Source: Pedobacter sp. HDW13
Lineage (GTDB): Bacteria > Bacteroidota > Bacteroidia > Sphingobacteriales > Sphingobacteriaceae
Assembly: GCF_011303555.1 (NCBI RefSeq)
Contig: NZ_CP049868.1
Span: forward strand, 2,976,001 to 3,040,000
DNA length: 64,000 nucleotides
Direction: 5' to 3'
The notes under the pieces were generated by a model. It had not been told where the DNA came from and made no database searches. It worked only from the letters and a program-made list of their open reading frames with translations. Shown piece after piece: positions 1 to 7,808 of this stretch (the first letter of the stretch is position 1; each line of letters starts with the position of its first letter). Made by a program: the position numbers and the translations under genes.

Positions 1-1024
1 AATGGATACACATGCCGCTACTGCCGACCGTAAACAAATGTTGAATGGCTGGTTTGTACCTTCTATGCCCGATTTAAACGAGCAGAACCCTTACGTGCAA
101 AATTATTTAACTCAAAATCACATCTGGTGGATCGAATATGCCGGAATCGACGGCCTGCGTTTGGATACTTATCCTTATAACGACCCTGTTTATATGGCCG
201 ATTGGGCAGTTAAAATTAAAGCCGAATTCCCCAGACTGTCAATTTTTGGCGAAACCTTTGTAAACGGAGTGGCCAATCAGGCCTTTTTCACCCAGGGCAA
301 TACGGTAAACCGAGGTTTCGATACGCATTTACCAGGTATTACCGATATGGCAGTTAAAGATGCCATTTACGAAGCTTTGAATGGTAAAAATGGCTGGACA
401 GATGGCATAAACCGTTTATACGATGTAGTTGCACACGATTTTTTATATCAGGATCCAACCCGGAACTGTATTGCACTCGATAACCACGACATGAGCCGTT
501 TTTACTCGGTAGTAAACGAAGATTTCGATAAGTATAAAATGGGAATGGCCATATTATTAACCATGCGCGGCATTCCGCAAATGTATTATGGTACCGAAAT
601 TCTGATGAAAAACTTCTCCAATCCAGATGGTCTGGTACGTGCCGATTTTCCGGGTGGATGGGAAGGCGATAAGAAAGACAAATTCCTAGCCGATGGTCGT
701 ACAGGGAAAGAAAGCGAAGCCTTTAATTTTGTTAAAACCCTGGCCAATTTCCGAAAAAACAGTACTGCCCTGCATAGTGGAAAGCTAATGCAGTTTGTGC
801 CACAGGATGATGTTTATGTTTATTTCCGGTACACAGCCAATGTAAAAGGTACGGTAATGGTAATTGTAAACAATACTGAAAAAGAGAAAAACTTAAACAC
901 CGAAAGGTTTGTTGAACGCACAGCCGGAATTACAGCAGCCAGAAATGTGCTTACCAACGAAACTATAGTTTTTAAAGAAATTAAAGTACCGGCCAAAACA
1001 ACTTTGGTACTGGAGCTAAATTAA
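1..1024 (+). CDS. GH13 alpha-amylase family enzyme (neopullulanase/cyclomaltodextrinase-like), 5' truncated
   Basis: C-terminal part of a glycoside hydrolase family 13 enzyme; the reading frame is open from the window edge, so the ATG at position 2 is probably internal. Conserved GH13 regions are visible: GLRLDTYPY (region II, nucleophile Asp), FGETF (region III, acid/base Glu) and LDNHDMSR (region IV). A beta-sandwich C-terminal domain follows, ending in VPAKTTLVLELN. The spacing of region II to IV and the MRGIPQMYYGTE segment are typical of SusA-like neopullulanases and cyclomaltodextrinases, which hydrolyse malto-oligosaccharides, pullulan or cyclodextrins. Whether it has a signal peptide cannot be seen. 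It is the first of three GH13 genes in a malto-oligosaccharide cluster. Family assignment is secure; exact substrate is inferred. Confidence 0.9.
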   Translation, partial: MDTHAATADRKQMLNGWFVPSMPDLNEQNPYVQNYLTQNHIWWIEYAGIDGLRLDTYPYNDPVYMADWAVKIKAEFPRLSIFGETFVNGVANQAFFTQGNTVNRGFDTHLPGITDMAVKDAIYEALNGKNGWTDGINRLYDVVAHDFLYQDPTRNCIALDNHDMSRFYSVVNEDFDKYKMGMAILLTMRGIPQMYYGTEILMKNFSNPDGLVRADFPGGWEGDKKDKFLADGRTGKESEAFNFVKTLANFRKNSTALHSGKLMQFVPQDDVYVYFRYTANVKGTVMVIVNNTEKEKNLNTERFVERTAGITAARNVLTNETIVFKEIKVPAKTTLVLELN

Positions 1025-1130
1025 AAAAGCTAAAAGTAGAAAGACTAAAGCGGAAAGTAAAACCAGGTATTCTATCTCGATACTCACTACTTGATACTCG
1101 CTATATGATACTTGATAAAAATATAACAAA

Positions 1131-1829
1131 ATGCAAGATACAAATCATACCCAACCTTCCACCTTTAACCTTTCGCCCTCAGCCTCCATTAAGGCCTGTC
1201 TTTTCGATTTAGATGGTGTACTGGTTGATACAGCTGTTTACCACTATAAAGCCTGGAAACGTTTGGCCAATACCATGGGCTTCGATTTTACCGAAGAGCA
1301 GAATGAGCAATTGAAAGGGGTAAGCCGGGTAGAAAGTTTAAACAAGATTTTGGCCTGGGGAGGTGTAGATAAAACCGATACCGAAAAAGAAGAACTGGCT
1401 ACCTTAAAAAATAGCTGGTATGTAGATATGATTGCCAAAATGACACCTGCAGAGGTTTTGCCGGGCACAGTCGATTTTCTTACAACGATACATCAGGCGG
1501 GTTATAAACTGGCACTGGGTTCGGCAAGTAAAAACTCGGCAATCATTTTAGAACGTACCCAACTTGCGCATTTTTTCGATGAAATTGTAGATGGCAATAG
1601 GGTTACCAAATCAAAACCCGATCCCGAAGTTTTTTTAAAAGGCGCAGAACTCTTGGGCTTTAAGCCAGAAGAATGTGTGGTTTTTGAAGATGCCGTTGCA
1701 GGGGTAGAAGCAGCCAAAAGAGGTGGGATGAAAGCCATTGGAATTGGTGAAAAAAGCGTGCTTACCAAAGCCGACAAGGTAGTAAGCGGATTGGATAAAT
1801 TAACAGTTAAAGATTTAGAGGAGTTGTAA
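1131..1829 (+). CDS. pgmB: Beta-phosphoglucomutase (HAD superfamily)
   Basis: Cytoplasmic HAD phosphatase-fold enzyme of 232 residues, predicted to interconvert beta-D-glucose-1-phosphate and glucose-6-phosphate. The HAD motif FDLDGVLVDT gives nucleophile Asp26 and acid/base Asp28; motif II is LGSASKNS, and the KPDPEVFL and VFEDAVAGVEAA motifs supply the Lys and metal-binding acidic residues. These match beta-phosphoglucomutases specifically (LGSASKN, EDA.AG). It lies directly upstream of a GH65 phosphorylase, whose product is its substrate, so the two form a phosphorolytic maltose pathway. The first 20 or so residues before IKACLFDLDG are an unusual Ser/Thr/Pro-rich extension encoded by a pyrimidine-rich tract; no other in-frame Met lies before the catalytic motif. 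Confidence 0.93.
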   Translation: MQDTNHTQPSTFNLSPSASIKACLFDLDGVLVDTAVYHYKAWKRLANTMGFDFTEEQNEQLKGVSRVESLNKILAWGGVDKTDTEKEELATLKNSWYVDMIAKMTPAEVLPGTVDFLTTIHQAGYKLALGSASKNSAIILERTQLAHFFDEIVDGNRVTKSKPDPEVFLKGAELLGFKPEECVVFEDAVAGVEAAKRGGMKAIGIGEKSVLTKADKVVSGLDKLTVKDLEEL

Positions 1830-2011
1830 AGGCGTAGCAAGTATCAGTTAAGTAATAAATATTAGGCTGGATTTTGAGGCGATATTTTAGCTAATCTTGA
1901 TCCTCATTACTTGATACTCATAATACTAATTACCCGACACTCCCTTTAAATAATATAAAATAAAGTTTGGTCACGTCTTACAGCTGGATACAAACTACTT
2001 GATATTAGAAA

Positions 2012-4330
2012 ATGAAAAATTACATTAAAGCAGATGAGTGGAACATTATCGAAGAAGGCTTTGATCCACATTTAAATAAAATTTCGGAAAGTATTTTCAG
2101 TTTGGGTAACGGCCGGATGGGGCAGCGAGCCAATTTTGAGGAAACTTACACCGGCGAAACCCTATTGGGTAATTATGTAGCAGGCGTTTATTATCCAGAT
2201 AAAACACGTGTGGGTTGGTGGAAAAACGGTTATCCTGAATATTTTGCTAAAGTTTTAAATGCAGCAAACTGGGTTGGTATCGAAGTTAAAATAGACGAAG
2301 AAGTGCTCGATCTGGCTACTGCAGAAGTAAGTGATTTTAAACGTGTATTAAATATGCACGAAGGATACCTGGAACGTACTTTCACCGCGAAATTAAAAAG
2401 TCGTAAAACAGTTAAAGTTAAATCTACCCGCTTTTGCAGCATTGCCGATGATGAAGTAGGTGCCATCCGTTACAGCATTACACCTTTAAATTTCGATGGA
2501 ACCTTAACATTAACCGCGTTTATTGATGGTGATGTTAAAAACCAGGATAGCAATTACGATGAAAAATTCTGGGATCAGGTAACTGACGAAATTTCGGGTG
2601 CTGAAGCTTACATTCAGTTAAGTACCAAGAAAACCCAATTTGAAGTTTGTACCGGAAGCCACATTCAGGTTTACCAAAACGGCCAGCAATTAAATATTGG
2701 TGCCACTGATGTACGCAAAGAAAAATTTGTGGGTCAAACATTTTCTGTAGCTGTAAACGCAAATGAAGAAGTAACACTAATTAAAATCGCGGCTAATTTA
2801 TCTTCCGAAAATTACCCTAAAACAACTCTTTTAAAAGAAACCAAAGCAGTTATTGCCAAAGCCACAGCTAAAGGCTTCGACACCTTATTGCAAGAGCAAG
2901 CAACGGCCTGGGCAAGCAAATGGGAAGAAAGTGATATCGTTATTGAGGGCGATGTTTCTGCACAACAGGCTATCCGTTTTAATATTTTTCAGCTGTTTCA
3001 AACCTACACTGGTAAAGATGATCGCCTGAATATTGGCCCGAAAGGATTTACCGGCGAGAAATACGGAGGTTCTACCTACTGGGATACTGAAGCTTATTGT
3101 GTGCCTTTTTACTTGGCCACTGCTCCGCAGGAAGTAAGCAAAAACCTGCTGGTTTACCGCCACAAACAATTGGGTAAAGCTATTGAAAATGCAGCTAAGC
3201 TAGGTTTTAAAGATGGAGCAGCGCTGTATCCGATGGTAACTATGAACGGCGAAGAATGTCACAACGAATGGGAAATTACTTTCGAAGAAATTCACCGCAA
3301 CGGTGCCATTGCCTTTGCCATTTACAATTATATCCGTTACACCGGCGACGAAAGTTACCTGTCTGATTACGGTTTGGAAGTACTCATCGGCATTGCCCGT
3401 TTTTGGAAACAACGTGTTAACTGGAGTAACGAAAAACAGCAATACGTAATGCTTGGCGTAACCGGACCTAACGAATACGAAAACAACGTAAACAACAACT
3501 GGTACACCAATTTGCTGGCTACCTGGTGCATGAAATATGCGACTGAAGCTGCTAAAACCGTAAAACAACAACAACCAGAAAAATACAACAGCCTGATTAA
3601 AAGCTTAAAATTCGATCAGAAAGAATTTGCAGATTGGGCCGATATCATCGAAAAGATGTATTATCCTGAAGATAAGGAACAGGGCATTTTCTTACAGCAG
3701 GATGGTTATCTGGATAAAGAGCAGATCCTGGTTAAAGATTTGCCAGCAAGCGAAAGGCCGATTAATCAGAAATGGAGCTGGGACCGCATATTACGTTCAT
3801 GCTTTATCAAACAGGCTGATGTTTTGCAAGGTTTATATTTCTTTGAAGAAGATTACGATCTGGATACCTTGAAACGTAATTTCGATTTTTACGAACCGCG
3901 TACCGTTCATGAAAGCTCTTTATCACCTTGTGTGCATAGTATTTTAGCAGCAAAATTGAATGATGAGGCCCGTGCTTACGAATTTTATCTGCGTACCGCA
4001 CGTTTAGATCTCGACGATTATAATAACGATACCGAAGATGGTTTGCATATTACCTCGATGGCAGGTACCTGGATGAGCGTGGTAGAAGGCTTTGCAGGCA
4101 TGCGCGTGCGTAACGGCAAACTACAATTTAACCCTTTCTTGCCGGGCAAATGGAAATCGTTTTCGTTTACCATTGGTTTCAGGGGAGCTACCTTAAAAAT
4201 CAATATCACCGAAAATGGTATCAGCATAAAAAATAATACCGCTGTAGGTTTAGAAATCGGAATCAGAAATCAGGTTTATAAATTGGAAGGAAATGCCGAA
4301 ATTGAAGTAAATAACGCCGAGTTGGTATGA
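2012..4330 (+). CDS. GH65 disaccharide phosphorylase, probably maltose phosphorylase
   Basis: A 772-residue cytoplasmic protein with the full length and architecture of GH65: N-terminal beta-sandwich, (alpha/alpha)6 catalytic barrel and small C-terminal sheet. The catalytic-acid segment TGPNEY places Glu488 close to the position of the acid in characterised maltose phosphorylases, and the HNEWEITFEEIHRN and ESSLSPCVHSI segments are GH65 hallmarks. Predicted reaction: maltose plus phosphate gives glucose plus beta-glucose-1-phosphate. pgmB immediately upstream would consume the latter. Kojibiose, trehalose or nigerose phosphorylase activity cannot be excluded from sequence alone, but the GH13 neighbours favour maltose. 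No signal peptide, consistent with use of imported disaccharide. Confidence 0.9.
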   Translation: MKNYIKADEWNIIEEGFDPHLNKISESIFSLGNGRMGQRANFEETYTGETLLGNYVAGVYYPDKTRVGWWKNGYPEYFAKVLNAANWVGIEVKIDEEVLDLATAEVSDFKRVLNMHEGYLERTFTAKLKSRKTVKVKSTRFCSIADDEVGAIRYSITPLNFDGTLTLTAFIDGDVKNQDSNYDEKFWDQVTDEISGAEAYIQLSTKKTQFEVCTGSHIQVYQNGQQLNIGATDVRKEKFVGQTFSVAVNANEEVTLIKIAANLSSENYPKTTLLKETKAVIAKATAKGFDTLLQEQATAWASKWEESDIVIEGDVSAQQAIRFNIFQLFQTYTGKDDRLNIGPKGFTGEKYGGSTYWDTEAYCVPFYLATAPQEVSKNLLVYRHKQLGKAIENAAKLGFKDGAALYPMVTMNGEECHNEWEITFEEIHRNGAIAFAIYNYIRYTGDESYLSDYGLEVLIGIARFWKQRVNWSNEKQQYVMLGVTGPNEYENNVNNNWYTNLLATWCMKYATEAAKTVKQQQPEKYNSLIKSLKFDQKEFADWADIIEKMYYPEDKEQGIFLQQDGYLDKEQILVKDLPASERPINQKWSWDRILRSCFIKQADVLQGLYFFEEDYDLDTLKRNFDFYEPRTVHESSLSPCVHSILAAKLNDEARAYEFYLRTARLDLDDYNNDTEDGLHITSMAGTWMSVVEGFAGMRVRNGKLQFNPFLPGKWKSFSFTIGFRGATLKINITENGISIKNNTAVGLEIGIRNQVYKLEGNAEIEVNNAELV

Positions 4331-4443
4331 TAAAGGTAGAGGGTTTAAAGATTGAAGGTAGAAGGGAAGCCCCGCAATCTTCAATTAACAAGAAAAATTT
4401 TCAAATATCACTCTTGTCTCCCTTTGGAAGGGGCAGGGGGAGG
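4331..4443 (+). repeat. Repeat-like spacer between the GH65 and GH13 genes
   Basis: This spacer holds a purine-rich tract (GGTAGAGGGTTTAAAGATTG, then AAGGTAGAAGG) followed by CTCCCTTTGGAAGGGGCAGG, which looks like a short intergenic repeat with self-complementary CTCCC/GGGAG ends. An open frame crosses it from 4327 and would overlap the GH65 stop, but the encoded residues resemble no protein and precede a clear signal peptide at 4444. It is therefore read as non-coding. Repeat status is inferred from its look, not from a search. Confidence 0.4.
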
Positions 4444-6195
4444 ATGTTAACCCTTTTCTCTATCTTTATAATACTCGCTACCCAATCCTTTGCACAAAAA
4501 CAGCACGGAAAAATGAACGATAAACAAATCGTTATCTATCAGTTACTGCCCCGTTTATTCGGGAATAAAAACATAGCCAATATTCCTTACGGTACCATCC
4601 AACAAAATGGTTCGGGTAAGTTTAACGATATAACCGATAAAGCTTTAGATGGCATTAAAGAGCTCCACGTAAATTATGTTTGGTACACTGGGGCCATTGC
4701 CCACGCCAGTTTAACCGATTATTCTGCTTATGGAATAAAGGTAGATGACGCCGATGTGGTGAAAGGAAGGGCCGGTTCGCCTTATGCCATCCGTGATTAT
4801 TATGATGTAGATCCCGATTTAGCTGTTGATGTTAAAAACCGGATGAAGGAGTTCGAAGCACTGGTAAAAAGAACACATGCTAAAAACCTGAAAGTGATTA
4901 TCGATTTCGTGCCCAATCATGTTGCGCGGAGCTACCATTCGTATGCCAAACCCAAAAATGTAGTGGATTTTGGTGCGCAGGATGATGTAACCAAAGGTTT
5001 TAGCCCTAAAAATGATTTTTATTACATCCCCCGTCAAAAATTTCAGGTACCTCAATATGAACCTAAACAAACGTCCGTTGCGGTTTTACAAGACGGAACA
5101 TTTGATGAAAATCCGGCAAAGGCCACAGGGAATAATGTATTTGCGGCGCAACCTAAATACGATGACTGGTTCGAAACCATCAAGTTAAATTATGGTGTAG
5201 ATTACCAGAATGGAGAGAAAACCTATTTTGATCCTATCCCACCGGTTTGGTTAAAAATGCGTGATATTTTAATTTATTGGACCAATAAAGGAGTTGATGG
5301 TTTCCGTTGCGATATGGCAGAAATGGTGCCCATTGCCTTTTGGAACTGGGTAATCCCGCAGGTTAAAAAAACAAAACCGGATTTAATTTTTCTGGGTGAA
5401 GCTTATAATCCACAAGTTTATAAACGATATTTAGACGAGGGTAAATTCGATTATTTGTACGATAAAGTTGGTTTGTATGATGGCTTAAAAAGGTTGATCA
5501 GGAACGAATCAAACGCTGATGTAAAAGATATAGGTAGGGTTTGGCAGAAAGAAAGTGCCGGGTTTGGCGATCGCATGTTACGCTTTTTAGAAAACCACGA
5601 CGAAGAGCGTATTGCTTCTGCAGGCTTTGCAGGCAAGGCTGAATTGGCGCTCCCTGCTATGGTTATTTCGGCAACTTTAGGCGCAGGCCCTGTAATGCTT
5701 TATTTCGGTCAGGAAGTTGGCGAACCCGGAAAAGGCGAGGAGGGTTTTGGCGGCGACGATAACCGCACTACAATTTTTGATTATTGGGGTGTTCCAAATC
5801 AACAGCAATGGATGAACGGAGGTTTTTTCGATGGCGGCAAATTAACTGCTGATCAAAAAAAGCTAAGGGCCTATTATCAACAACTTTTAAAGGTAAGCAC
5901 AAGTAGCGATGCTGTTTTACATGGCGAAATTTATGAGGTTCCGGTTAGTGGCAATATGAACAATCGCATGTATGCATTTATCCGTTACTCAGGCAAGCAG
6001 CGGCTGTTAGTGGTAGCCAATTTTGATCGAAGCCAAACTTTAACGGCCAGCATCGAAATACCCGATCACATTTTAAAAGTAAAATCTTCATCTCCGGTTA
6101 CGGATTTGCTGAGTGATAAAAAATTAAATATTCCGGCAGGAACGGCTATACCAGTAACATTGGCGCCTATAAGCGCACAGGTAATAGAATTTTAA
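4444..6195 (+). CDS. Periplasmic GH13 alpha-amylase
   Basis: Alpha-amylase family enzyme of 583 residues when started at the ATG at 4444, which directly begins a signal peptide (MLTLFSIFIILATQSFAQ) ending in an AQ cleavage site typical of Bacteroidota; a GGGGGAGG tract lies just before it. All GH13 regions are present: DFVPNHVAR (I), GFRCDMAEM (II, nucleophile Asp), FLGEAYNP (III, Glu) and ENHDEERIAS (IV). The C-terminal domain has the usual beta-sandwich. Predicted to cut alpha-1,4-glucans or malto-oligosaccharides outside the inner membrane, feeding the permease encoded next. A longer in-frame start at 4327 runs through repeat-like sequence and overlaps the GH65 stop; it was not chosen. Confidence 0.9.
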   Translation: MLTLFSIFIILATQSFAQKQHGKMNDKQIVIYQLLPRLFGNKNIANIPYGTIQQNGSGKFNDITDKALDGIKELHVNYVWYTGAIAHASLTDYSAYGIKVDDADVVKGRAGSPYAIRDYYDVDPDLAVDVKNRMKEFEALVKRTHAKNLKVIIDFVPNHVARSYHSYAKPKNVVDFGAQDDVTKGFSPKNDFYYIPRQKFQVPQYEPKQTSVAVLQDGTFDENPAKATGNNVFAAQPKYDDWFETIKLNYGVDYQNGEKTYFDPIPPVWLKMRDILIYWTNKGVDGFRCDMAEMVPIAFWNWVIPQVKKTKPDLIFLGEAYNPQVYKRYLDEGKFDYLYDKVGLYDGLKRLIRNESNADVKDIGRVWQKESAGFGDRMLRFLENHDEERIASAGFAGKAELALPAMVISATLGAGPVMLYFGQEVGEPGKGEEGFGGDDNRTTIFDYWGVPNQQQWMNGGFFDGGKLTADQKKLRAYYQQLLKVSTSSDAVLHGEIYEVPVSGNMNNRMYAFIRYSGKQRLLVVANFDRSQTLTASIEIPDHILKVKSSSPVTDLLSDKKLNIPAGTAIPVTLAPISAQVIEF

Positions 6196-6203
6196 CAATA
6201 TTA

Positions 6204-6293
6204 ACCACAGCGTACACAAAGAAAAAGCACAGACAAAACAGAGCAGATTTAATACTCAGTGTTTTCTGTGTAAAACTTAGTGCCCTCTGTGGT
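6204..6293. repeat. Inverted-repeat spacer with ACCACAG/CTGTGGT ends
   Basis: The gap between the GH13 and permease genes is bounded by ACCACAG (6204-6210) and CTGTGGT (6287-6293), with further imperfect complementarity inside (CACAAAGAAAAAGCACAG against CTCAGTGTTTTCTGTG). It resembles the CTCTGTGG-type short intergenic repeats found in many genomes; that resemblance is from memory. No terminator T-run follows. Confidence 0.45.
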
Positions 6294-6310
6294 AAAACAA
6301 ATTAAGTACC

Positions 6311-7684
6311 ATGAGTTTAAAAACAGTATTCGAGAACCCGAAATTAACACTGGTTCAGATTATCAACATGAGCGTTGGATTTTTCGGTATCCAGTTTGGT
6401 TGGGATTTGCAACGGGCCAACATGGGGCGTATTTACGAAAACCTTGGTGCCAATCCCGATCAGGTTCCTCTATTGTTTTTAGCAGCTCCTTTAACCGGAC
6501 TTCTGGTACAACCGGTAATTGGTTATCTGAGCGATCGTACCTGGCATCCTAAGTGGGGCAGAAGAAGGCCATATTTTTTAATAGGGGCTATTGTTAGTAG
6601 TATTGCATTGATTTTTATGCCGCACAGCAGTGTGTTGTGGATGGCTGCCGGTTTATTGTGGATTTTAGATGTTTTTGGCAATATCGCCATGGAACCTTTC
6701 CGCGCATTTGTAACCGATAAACTACCCGATAGTCAGGTAAACCGGGGCTTTATTATGCAAAGCATGATGATTGGTTTAGGTGGGAGTGTAGCTTCGGCTT
6801 TACCGTGGATCATGAACAATATTTTTCATTTAACCAATACTGCGGAGCAGGGCAGCATTCCCGAAAATGTAAAGTTCTCTTTTTATATCGGTGCATTTTT
6901 CTTTTTTGCCGCTGTAATGTGGACGGTACTTACAACCAAAGAATATCCCCCGCAGGATGTTAATTTCAAAGAAAAAGTAAAAGCAAGTAACAGTGGTTTT
7001 GGAGGTGGGATCAGAGAGATTTTTCATGCCCTGCGTAATATGCCTAAAAGGATGCAGGTGGTATCGCTTGTGCAATTTTTTACCTGGCCGGGCTTATTTT
7101 TAATGTGGTTTTATTATACCACCGCGGTTGCCGTTAATGTTTTTGGGGGTAAAGATGCGGCCGATCCGGTTTATGCACATGGTGCCGATTTTGGTAGTTT
7201 AACGTTGGCATACTACAGCGTGGTTACATTTCTCTTTGCCTTGGTACTTCCTAAAATTGCAGATGCTTTAGGTCGAAAAACCACACACGCCCTTTGTTTA
7301 ATTTGCGGTGCTGTTGGTTTAATTAGCGTGGCCTGGGTGCACGATAAAAATATGTTGTATTTATGTATGACAGGGGTAGGCATTGCCTGGGCAAGTATTC
7401 TCTCTATGCCATATGCCATGCTAAGCGGTTCGTTACCGAAAGATAAAATCGGTATTTATATGGGGATTTTCAATTTCTTTATTGTACTGCCCGAAATTAT
7501 TGCCTCACTAGGTTTTGGCTGGTTAATGCGCAATGTGTTAAATAACGACAGGCTGCTGGCCGTTCAGTTGGGTGGCGGCTTAATGATTCTCGCCGCTGTA
7601 ATTTGTTATTTATTTATCCGCGAAAAGAAAACCGACCAGGTGCTGGCTTCTAAACTGGAAGTAGAAGAAAATAGAAGTGTTTAA
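6311..7684 (+). CDS. SLC45-type MFS sugar permease (maltose/sucrose-like)
   Basis: Inner-membrane transporter of 457 residues with about twelve hydrophobic segments. The sequence SDRTWHPKWGRRRPY matches the loop 2-3 motif of the SLC45/GPH-type sucrose and maltose transporters, and GWDLQRANMGRIYENLGA is the corresponding N-terminal helix signature. The protein lies within the malto-oligosaccharide cluster, between two GH13 enzymes, so it most likely imports maltose or short malto-oligosaccharides from the periplasm, probably by proton symport, supplying the GH65 phosphorylase. Start ATG at 6311 is followed directly by the conserved N-terminus. Substrate is inferred from context. Confidence 0.88.
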   Translation: MSLKTVFENPKLTLVQIINMSVGFFGIQFGWDLQRANMGRIYENLGANPDQVPLLFLAAPLTGLLVQPVIGYLSDRTWHPKWGRRRPYFLIGAIVSSIALIFMPHSSVLWMAAGLLWILDVFGNIAMEPFRAFVTDKLPDSQVNRGFIMQSMMIGLGGSVASALPWIMNNIFHLTNTAEQGSIPENVKFSFYIGAFFFFAAVMWTVLTTKEYPPQDVNFKEKVKASNSGFGGGIREIFHALRNMPKRMQVVSLVQFFTWPGLFLMWFYYTTAVAVNVFGGKDAADPVYAHGADFGSLTLAYYSVVTFLFALVLPKIADALGRKTTHALCLICGAVGLISVAWVHDKNMLYLCMTGVGIAWASILSMPYAMLSGSLPKDKIGIYMGIFNFFIVLPEIIASLGFGWLMRNVLNNDRLLAVQLGGGLMILAAVICYLFIREKKTDQVLASKLEVEENRSV

Positions 7685-7705
7685 CCTTTTTACTTATAAG
7701 TTAAA

Positions 7706-7778
7706 CGTCATTGCGAAGAGGAACGACGAAGCAATTTAATGCGGTCGTAGTAAGATTGCTTCGTTCCTCGCAATGACG
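7706..7778. repeat. REP-like palindrome, copy 1
   Basis: Imperfect inverted repeat: the left arm begins CGTCATTGCGA and contains GAACGACGAAGCAAT; the right arm contains GATTGCTTCGTTCCTCGCA and ends AATGACG. A related copy lies at 59752-59853. The element contains an ATG (7773) in frame with the next gene, which makes that gene look 12 codons longer than it is. No mobility gene is nearby; it is probably a REP or small non-autonomous element. Confidence 0.7.
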
Positions 7779-7808
7779 AGAGTCTATAAAAAAATAATTT
7801 CTAACCAA

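Noticed and set aside
4327..4443. In-frame extension of the GH13 gene overlapping the GH65 stop codon
   Set aside because: The extra residues come from repeat-like sequence and would precede a clear signal peptide at 4444.
7773..7808. Upstream ATG for the CBM48 amylase
   Set aside because: It lies inside the REP-like palindrome, and the lipoprotein signal begins at 7809.
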